DNA of 64,000 bases from Ambrosia x helenae (taxonomy: Eukaryota > Streptophyta > Magnoliopsida > Asterales > Asteraceae), in NCBI GenBank assembly GCA_030844895.1, contig CM061225.1:104608688-104672687 (forward strand), read 5' to 3'. Below are positions 57,421-64,000 of the stretch, in pieces. The position numbers and the translations under genes are program-made. Under the pieces are notes generated by a model that was not told where the DNA came from, ran no database searches, and worked only from the letters and a program-made list of their open reading frames with translations. Every line of letters starts with the position of its first letter. Within the stretch, counting starts at the first letter, position 1.

Positions 57421-57754
57421 TCAATGAATAACAACTATTGTGAAGACTTTAAAGTTTAAACAAGCTAAATTCTAAAAAAGTTGTCTTATTCAATACATTC
57501 AAATAAATCATCAAACCATATATAACATACAATGAATAAGTTTATATACTCATAAAACTATTTCTGACGCCTTTTTTTAAGACAAAATGAATTTCTGACG
57601 CCTTTTGGTTTTGAAACTGACCTGATTATGATGTGTAGGATCAACAGTATCGAATGTATATAACAATATAATATCAATATTGGTTATTGGTTAATATCAA
57701 CCATGTCGAGTATTTTTACATTGTACTTAACATAAACAGAATCACATATGTATA

Positions 57755-58492
57755 TAGGGCTGTTTACGAGTTGAGCCGATCCGAGCGGGGCTTTGCTCGT
57801 GCTTGGCTCGTTTGCAATCCGAACCGAGCGGAGCGGCTCGTTTACAATCGAGCCAAAAACCGAACGAGCATTGTTCGAGCGCAAATTTTTCGAGCGAGCG
57901 CCGAGCGAGAATCGAGCGGAGAGTAATATGGATGATCATAAAATTGGGATGTCTCCTTCGATGTTTTCATTGTCGGGTGACAACTAAGGTCGAAATGTCC
58001 GATGATAACACTAATATTGAGATCCCAGTGTCCAAGGATGATACTTAGATTGAGGCTGGTGAGGTGATGAGCATACGTCAGAGAACAATTGTTGCATTGT
58101 GACTTAGGTGTGATATCAAGCGACAATTAGCGATAGACGACTAATAACATAAAGAAATCAAAACTGTCATCTCATGACTTATTGTTTTATCTGTACATTG
58201 TAATTTTTTATTGAGTTAAGTGTGCTGGTTATATTTTGTTTGCATATACTGAGTCAAATTCAAAAGAATCTTATATATAAAGTCATAAATTTATCTGTAA
58301 ATTGTGTATAGATTTATTATTAAATAATTAAAAATTTATTCGAGCCGAACCGAGCCGAGCGTACCTTTGCTCGTGCTTGGCTCATTTACAAACCGAACCG
58401 AGCCGATCGGCTCATATACAACCGAGCGAAAGATCGAGCGAGCATTTTTCGAGCATTTTCTGAACGAGCGGCGAGCGATTTGAACAGCCATA
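57755..58492. mobile_element. hAT-type MITE, GAGC-rich
   Basis: Exact 8-bp duplication tatgtata (57747-57754, 58493-58500); ends TAGGGCTGTTT and TATGGCTGTTC (reverse). Arms of gagccgagcg words around a non-repetitive centre of about 400 bases. Confidence 0.85.
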
Positions 58493-58837
58493 TATGTATA
58501 CATAAAACATTAAATAAAAATTTTCATACACAAGTTTCCGTTATTCTGTTTAGTATTATTATATTTTGTATGTCATTCTTGTATATCTATTAATGTACGG
58601 ACTTGATCCACCATGTAATAAGGAGGGACCCACGCAAGATTAGCAAAATACATTATTTTTATATTTTTGATCAGTTAGTTAAATAATCTGATTCAGTAGA
58701 TGTGTTTTGTACAGAAAATGAGTTTTAGCCAACTGGCATTCTAGGGAAATGGAGATTTGGGCCGTAAGTTATACATCTCAAGTTTAAATCTGATTATGAT
58801 TGAGTTTTGTTGCAGTAAGCTTTCGAGTGACGGGTTC

Positions 58838-59046
58838 CAGTAGCGAAGCTTGACCTGAAGGTTTGGGGGGTCGGAAGTCACGGGGGTTTGAAAGTCACTG
58901 GTTTCGGGGGGTCGAAAACCAGTTTCGGGGGGTCGAAACCCTATATTTTTAAAATTTTCTATACAGATACTATATAATCGGAACTTCTACGCGAAAATCC
59001 GGGGGGGTCGGCCGCCCCTCCCCGCCCCTACAAACCTGCGCCACTG
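58838..59046. mobile_element. hAT MITE (CAGTGGCGAAGC family)
   Basis: Exact 8-bp duplication acgggttc (58830-58837, 59047-59054); ends CAGTAGCGAAGC and CAGTGGCGCAGG (reverse). Confidence 0.88.
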
Positions 59047-59054
59047 ACGGGTTC

Positions 59055-59540
59055 TTCCCGAAACTGGAGATGATAGGCTTGGACTACCTAGTGTTGTATG
59101 TGATTATGAGCGTATCTGGTCATCTTTTGCCACCGAATTACCCCATATAGACTTAGACTGTCTTTGTTTGTTGGATGTTAATAAAAAAGATGTGTTTTGT
59201 ATAGATATTTTAAATTGTTACTACCTTCCTTGAGATAAGTGTCGATTAGAAGAATATTACTTGATAAGTAACTAATAATAACTAAGGAGATGTTAAATGG
59301 GTAACATTTATAGGCTAATAGATCAAAATTGACACAAATCTAAAAATTTGATGCAAACCCAAATACGATACAAATATATTATTAATCATGTCAGGCATGT
59401 GAACTTGAACTTGAACTTGAACATGACGCAAGTTTTTGCGAGTTGACATGATCACGATTCACTTAACCGTTTTTTTTTTTTTTTTTTTTAATCTTCACCT
59501 TTTTAGCACTCTAATACAAGAAAATGCTGTCAACCAGTAC
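59055..59540. other. intergenic, no gene seen
   Basis: AT-rich with a short (GAACTT)n run at 59401-59424 and poly-T at 59470-59488. Confidence 0.45.
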
Positions 59541-59544
59541 ACAA

Positions 59545-59693
59545 TATGGTTTCCGGGCGAAGGTCAGTCTGTGCGGCAGCCGGGGCCCGATAGAACATCG
59601 TGTCTGCGGAGCGGACTGACGGGTAATCGTCTTTGACGAAAACCCAGTAACCAATCGGTCCTGTACATTGAAAGTCACCCTTAAATAAAAAAA
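59545..59693 (+). mobile_element. SINE family A 3' fragment
   Basis: ggtttccgggcgaaggtcag, gcccgatagaacat and the tail gaaagtcacccttaaataaa resemble the 3' half of 35903-36242. Confidence 0.5.
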
Positions 59694-60099
59694 CAGAGCA
59701 CACGTTCAACTCAACATGTCCAATGTTTCAATTCGAAACTATCCAAACCAAATCTACAAATTTCATATGTTAGTGCTAGACTGCTAGTGTCAAGATATCA
59801 CACTGCTAAAACATATTAAAAGTTACTGAAAGCATTAAAAAAAAAAAGAAAGTCATTTCATAATGTAATTATATAAAAAACAAGGGGCATTGTGGTATTT
59901 TCAAACCGTAGTTATGAAGACAGATCTGTTAACCGACAAACTTGGGAGGTCGGCAACTGTCGGCCTGTGACCGATGAGAAACAAAAGCGGGAAAATTCCC
60001 TTCACTTTTTTTTCCTTATATTTTAATTAAAGTACCTTATTTTTTATAAAAAAAAAACATTATGTTCTTTTTTAAATATTTGAATTACTTAAACAAAAC

Positions 60100-60594
60100 T
60101 AGGGGTGTAAATGACACGTAGCGGCTCAGGATCGGCTCGGTAAAAAGCTCGAACGAGCCGAGCCTTAACGAGCCCGAGCCCGAGCCCGAGCCTGAAACTT
60201 GGCTCGTTTAGTTATCGAGCCCGAGCTCGAGCCCTAGATACAAAGCTCGATTGGGCTCGCGAGCCTAATCGAGCCTTAACGAGCTAGAGCCCGAACCCGA
60301 GCCCGAGCCTAAGTTACAGCCGAGCCTAAGTTATAGCCTTAACGATTGGGCTCGCGAGCCTAAGTTATAGCCGAGCTTTTGCGAGCTCGAGCCGAGCTTT
60401 TGAGCTCGTTTGAGATTCTCAAATCACCTCGAGCCGAGCCGAGCCGAGCTCGAGCTTTGGATTTTGCTAGCGAGCCGAGCTCGAGCTCAAGACTGTAGGC
60501 TCGAACTGAGCCGAGCTCGAGCTTCACAAAACCTTAACGAGCCCGAGCCGAGCCCAGTCAGGCTCAGGCTCGGCTCGGCTCGTTTACACCCCTA
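60100..60594. mobile_element. hAT-type MITE, GAGCTCG-rich
   Basis: Exact 8-bp duplication aacaaaac (60092-60099, 60595-60602); perfect ends TAGGGGTGTAAA / TTTACACCCCTA. Confidence 0.88.
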
Positions 60595-60602
60595 AACAAA
60601 AC

Positions 60603-61640
60603 TAATTTGTAAGCCTTTTGAAAAGGTTTAGTTCATCTATTGTGTTCAGTTTAGATCTTATAAGACAAGGATCAATAATGTAGAAAATATCCAAGAAAGT
60701 AAGCAATATAAAGTATTTTGATCGATTGAAAATGATGTATATATAAATTCAAAAGATTAATGATAATGATTGAGATTGTGACACCAAACTATTATTAAAT
60801 ACAATCATATGCATATTCAAAATGCATTATTTGATAAAAATGACGTTTATCATTTCATTTTTGATTTTAAGAACCGAAATTAGAATTCTTTATTGTCGTC
60901 TAACAACTATAAACTAAAAGATCTAAGTCGTTTTTATCTTAAATAAATTCAAATTATTTTAAATAAAAAACCATAAAAATGAAACAATGTTAAAACAACA
61001 ATTTAAGCTATTTTCATTAAAACAAAATATGAAAGTTACATCATAATAGAAGGTAGACGGACAATAAGCTGCGCCGCCACCCCCAATAACGACTTTGTAA
61101 AAAGCACACAATCAAATTATCAGCTAAACACTCGTAACTAAACAAAATGGTGGATTGTTTATTAAATGTCTATTACAAATCGTATAACATTCGCCTAAAT
61201 TGTCATAGACTACCTTTTATTACTATTCAACTAATCAGAGAGTGTAATTTCTGAGCAACGTCTATCTGACTCGTATAAACCGTGCTAACTTTACTTCTTA
61301 ATTTATATAGATATTTTTAAATGTTAACCGAACTTTCAAGTGTCAACTACCACTTTTTCAAATAAAACATGTATCTCATCCAATTTCCTAATAAAAAACC
61401 ATATACACTTATTTAAATACATTGTACCAACCATTTAAAAAATAGTATAATATAAAGTTTATATTATAAACTCTCGAATGTTAAAAACTATAAAATATTT
61501 TTTATTTTATAAACGTAACATATAAAAGTCAAAATTCAAACATATTATATATGTAATGATTGTTTATTAATAATATTCTGTTATTTGATCTCCATTTCTT
61601 AATTTCAAAAATATCCCCTTTAACCTTCCATCTAAAGCCA
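60603..61640. other. intergenic upstream of U-box gene
   Basis: AT-rich; no gene seen. Probably contains the promoter of the U-box gene but no single box stands out. Confidence 0.4.
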
Positions 61641-61987
61641 TTCCTCACTCGTTATCTTCACCCTAAAATAAAACTCTCTTCTCATTAATATTTCGTACAC
61701 AATTAAACCCATCTCTGATTTGTTCTTCAAATCATATCCCAATCTAATCCAACCCCTTATCGATTCAGTTATTGCTTCATTGGTTTCTGTTTAAATGTAT
61801 CGTTTATATGTTTTATGAAGCTTCCATGTTTATCCTGGTATGTTTTCCGACACAATACGTTGATTATATCCTCGTATTCGTTAGTTGTTGAGATTTATGC
61901 TAATGTGTTCATCTGGGTATTTTTAATTTTTATTAATTATTAATTTGGCTGTGTAATTTATTAATTTATTGATCAGAGTTTTGCAGA

Positions 61988-61989
<2 letters not shown>

Positions 61990-62020
<31 letters not shown>
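61990..62020. repeat. (GT)n microsatellite followed by poly-T
   Basis: About 15 GT units, then 13 T, in the inferred leader intron. Confidence 0.9.
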
Positions 62021-62023
<3 letters not shown>

Positions 62024-62184
62024 TTTTTTTTTTGTGATTAATTGTTAAATTCTGATATGGATTTTATGTAATTTACTGCTAATGTTTTACCACAAATGGG
62101 TTGGTGTGAATAAATTTACTATTTGTTTTTTGCTGATGTATTTTGCTAGTCAACTCTTCACATGATTATTATTTCTTAAAAAAA

Positions 62185-62185
<1 letters not shown>

Positions 62186-62238
<53 letters not shown>

Positions 62239-62239
62239 T
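62186..62239. repeat. (AAT)n microsatellite
   Basis: About 18 AAT units upstream of the first coding exon of the U-box gene. Confidence 0.95.
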
Positions 62240-62392
62240 GTTAAGTGTAATCATATTTAAGATTTTGATTTTGTTAAATTGTTACCACATTTTTTAACGG
62301 CTTAAATTACATCAAATCCGTTTTTGGCTAATGATAGATTGTTTCAGGTTATTTAAAGTTGAAGAAGAATTACCATTTGGTGAATGCGAATC

Positions 62393-63140
62393 ATGGAAAA
62401 TTCCGAGATCGAAGAGAATTTGTTTGCTCTTGGTGAACCGAAGGTATACTTAGGTTTACTTTTGCGTTTTGAATCTGATTTTTAGATTATTGCGTTTTGA
62501 AAACGCAGATAATTAGTTTTTAGTGTTTGGATTGCGTTTTGAAAATGCAGATAATCAGTTTTTTAGGCTACCAAAACGCAATAATCTATAAGCAGCTCCA
62601 CCCCTGCTTTTCCAAAACGCATAATCTGTTTTGAATAATCAATCCCAAACACCCCGTAAGTTAACAAAGTTATTAAAAACAAATCATTTCGCTGTAAGGG
62701 TAAATTTGTAATTTTAAATCCTTTAGTAATTTGTTAGAAATAAGTAATATCAGCAGTGGCGGACCTAGAAAATATTTTCAAGGGGTGCAGTGCGATCGGG
62801 ATATTAGTCTACAAATTACACGAAAATTATACTTTTAAGGGGGACGCCCACCCCCTTAGGATGTATGTAGGTCCGCCACTGCCACTGGATACCAGTTGCT
62901 TATTGAAAACAAGTTTCATACTAAAATAAGCACATAAGTGTAATCATTTTTTTTTTCATCAAAACACTATAATATGCTTATCTACCATTAGAAGCATTAA
63001 GCAGAAAAAAAACCTTTTAAATTGGCAAATCCATAACGCCCACCAAAATAATATATGGTTTGGAATCTTTATGTATGAGTGGATGACTTGATGGTGGACC
63101 TAAATGGGGACAGTGGGAACCTTCATTTTTCTTTTTGTAG

Positions 63141-63188
<48 letters not shown>

Positions 63189-63231
63189 TTTGATGATTTG
63201 CATCTTGTGAAATGTGTTATTGAGGATGTTT

Positions 63232-63277
<46 letters not shown>

Positions 63278-63515
63278 GCAAACAACTAATGATGGTTAAT
63301 ATGTAAAATCGACAACGGTTTGATTGCAGCTGCACGGAGAAATGTGCAAAACACTGTCTCTGATCTATGTCAAAGTGTTGAGTGTTTTTCCTGAATTGGA
63401 AGCTGCTCGTCCGCGCAGCACATCAGGGATCCAAGCGTTATGTTCTTTGCACATAGCATTAGAGAAAACAAAAATGATCCTGCAACATTGTGCAGAATGT
63501 AGCAAAATTTACTTG
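62393..63515 (+). CDS. U-box E3 ubiquitin ligase, PUB45/PUB6-like, first two coding exons (partial)
   Basis: Exon 1 (62393-62443) encodes MENSEIEENLFALGEPK and ends at AAG|GTATAC; exon 2 (63330-63515), after TTGCAG, encodes LHGEMCKTLSLIYVKVLSVF, PELEAARPRSTSGIQALCSL and HIALEKTKMILQHCAECSKI, ending at CTTG|GTACGT. Both are in phase 0. This is the N-terminal (UND-type) region of plant U-box/armadillo ligases of the PUB6/PUB7/PUB45 group, where LHxxMC and RPRSxSGIQALCSLHIALEK are conserved. The next expected block, the U-box and the ARM repeats lie to the right of the window. The start is supported by length and by an in-frame AG acceptor (62345-62346) of a leader intron just upstream. Introns 1 and 2 each carry a copy of the same MITE. 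Confidence 0.88.
62463..62656. mobile_element. MITE (GGGTGTTTGGGATTG family), left end missing, in intron 1
   Basis: Ends caatcccaaacacccc at right; interior gattttttagattattgcg, gttttgaaaacgcag and taatctataagcagctc match 63614-63820. The left end is replaced by an internal repeat of the family's own words. Confidence 0.75.
62754..62881. mobile_element. small hAT MITE (CAGTGGCGGACCTA)
   Basis: Perfect 14-base inverted ends CAGTGGCGGACCTA / TAGGTCCGCCACTG. 128 bases. Target duplication not visible. Confidence 0.8.
63145..63274. repeat. poly-A (42) and poly-T (40) tracts facing each other
   Basis: Uninterrupted A run 63145-63186 and T run 63235-63274, separated by 48 bases, in intron 1 of the U-box gene. 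Confidence 0.95.
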
Positions 63516-63613
63516 GTACGTTCCGTATCTTTTCATTTATGTTATTTACTTATTTATATTCCCACCTTCCCAAAATAGATTAGAATGGAGTTTAGATTGT
63601 TTACATGGCATAG

Positions 63614-63820
63614 AGGGTGTTTGGGATTGCGATTTGAATCTGATTTTTAGATTATTGTGTTTTGAAAACGCAGATAATCAGTTTTTTAGGCTACCAAAAC
63701 GCAATAATCTATAAGCAGCTCTACCCCTGCTTTTCCAAAACGCAATAATCTATAAGCAGCTCTACCCCTGCTTTTCCAAAACGCATAATCTGTTTTGAAT
63801 AATCAATCCCAAACACCCCC
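63614..63820. mobile_element. MITE (GGGTGTTTGGGATTG family), full length, in intron 2
   Basis: Ends agggtgtttgggattg and caatcccaaacacccc are inverted repeats; flanks catag and catag are similar. An internal 40-base piece (gcaataatctataagcagct) is doubled. Confidence 0.78.
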
Positions 63821-64000
63821 ATAGTTCTTGATCTTGGGTTCTCATTGTTATCGTTCTTTTAACTGTTAAATCTGAAGAAGGTGTTTCGGATTACTTATTT
63901 ATATCCATATCCATTTATTTTGTTTTATCCATATCCATTTAAATTGACGATTTAAATTGACGCTTACCATCTTTAAATTGGGCGAGGTTTCAAAATCGGA

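Overview
The window is nuclear DNA of a flowering plant. It has AT-rich intergenic sequence, plant genes with short GT-AG introns, and a dense layer of plant transposons of nearly every order. Retroelement types and MITE families (CAGTGGCGAAGC hAT MITEs, a Tat-type gypsy element with antisense ORFs, an ORF1-like domain ending in IRYIHRLVSWSIAG) suggest an Asteraceae genome. That is inferred from memory of family look-alikes and was not tested.

Host genes are few. (1) A ZAR1-like LRR receptor kinase gene (7073-9318, minus) has a one-base frameshift in its kinase domain. (2) The 20S proteasome beta-5 subunit gene (29177-33905, minus) has seven coding exons, a LINE in intron 3 and a suspicious exon 5/6 junction. 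(3) A tRNA-Leu(UAA) gene lies at 36405-36486 (minus). (4) The first two coding exons of a PUB45/PUB6-type U-box E3 ligase gene (62393 onward, plus) run toward the window end. Pieces of other host genes are present: a receptor-kinase fragment split by a MITE (27390-28150) and argininosuccinate-lyase exons carried inside a Helitron (13952-17499).

Layout: 1-5193 is the 3' part of a Ty3/gypsy (Tat/Retand-like) element: integrase end, two antisense genes with their own TATA boxes (one a clean three-exon, 895-codon gene), then the 3' LTR. 5.4-6.2 kb holds a hAT-type MITE. 7-9.5 kb is the receptor kinase. 10.7-17.8 kb is a segmental duplication interrupted by hAT MITEs, a truncated copia element, a LINE piece and a 3.5-kb Helitron; the paralogous copy preserves the empty sites. 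20.1-22.1 kb is a 5'-truncated L1 with target-site duplication. 22-28.9 kb holds SINEs, MITEs and a short Helitron. 29-35.3 kb is the proteasome gene. 38.0-38.6 kb is a hAT element nested in another. 38.9-44.1 kb is a complete 5.2-kb Mutator-like element with exact 8-bp flanking repeats, terminal arrays of GC-rich interrupted palindromes, a multi-exon MULE transposase gene and a second gene carrying a retrotransposon ORF1-like domain, with introns made of TAA/ATT repeats. 44.5-60.6 kb is a transposon graveyard (Helitrons, gypsy LTR remnants, an RT pseudogene, hAT and MULE MITEs, SINEs). 61.6-64 kb is the U-box gene.

The most notable items are the spliced antisense gene of the gypsy element, the two-gene MULE with its palindromic termini, the possible intron gain inside the MULE transposase, and the Helitron whose precise A|T insertion can be read from a duplicated empty site in the same window.
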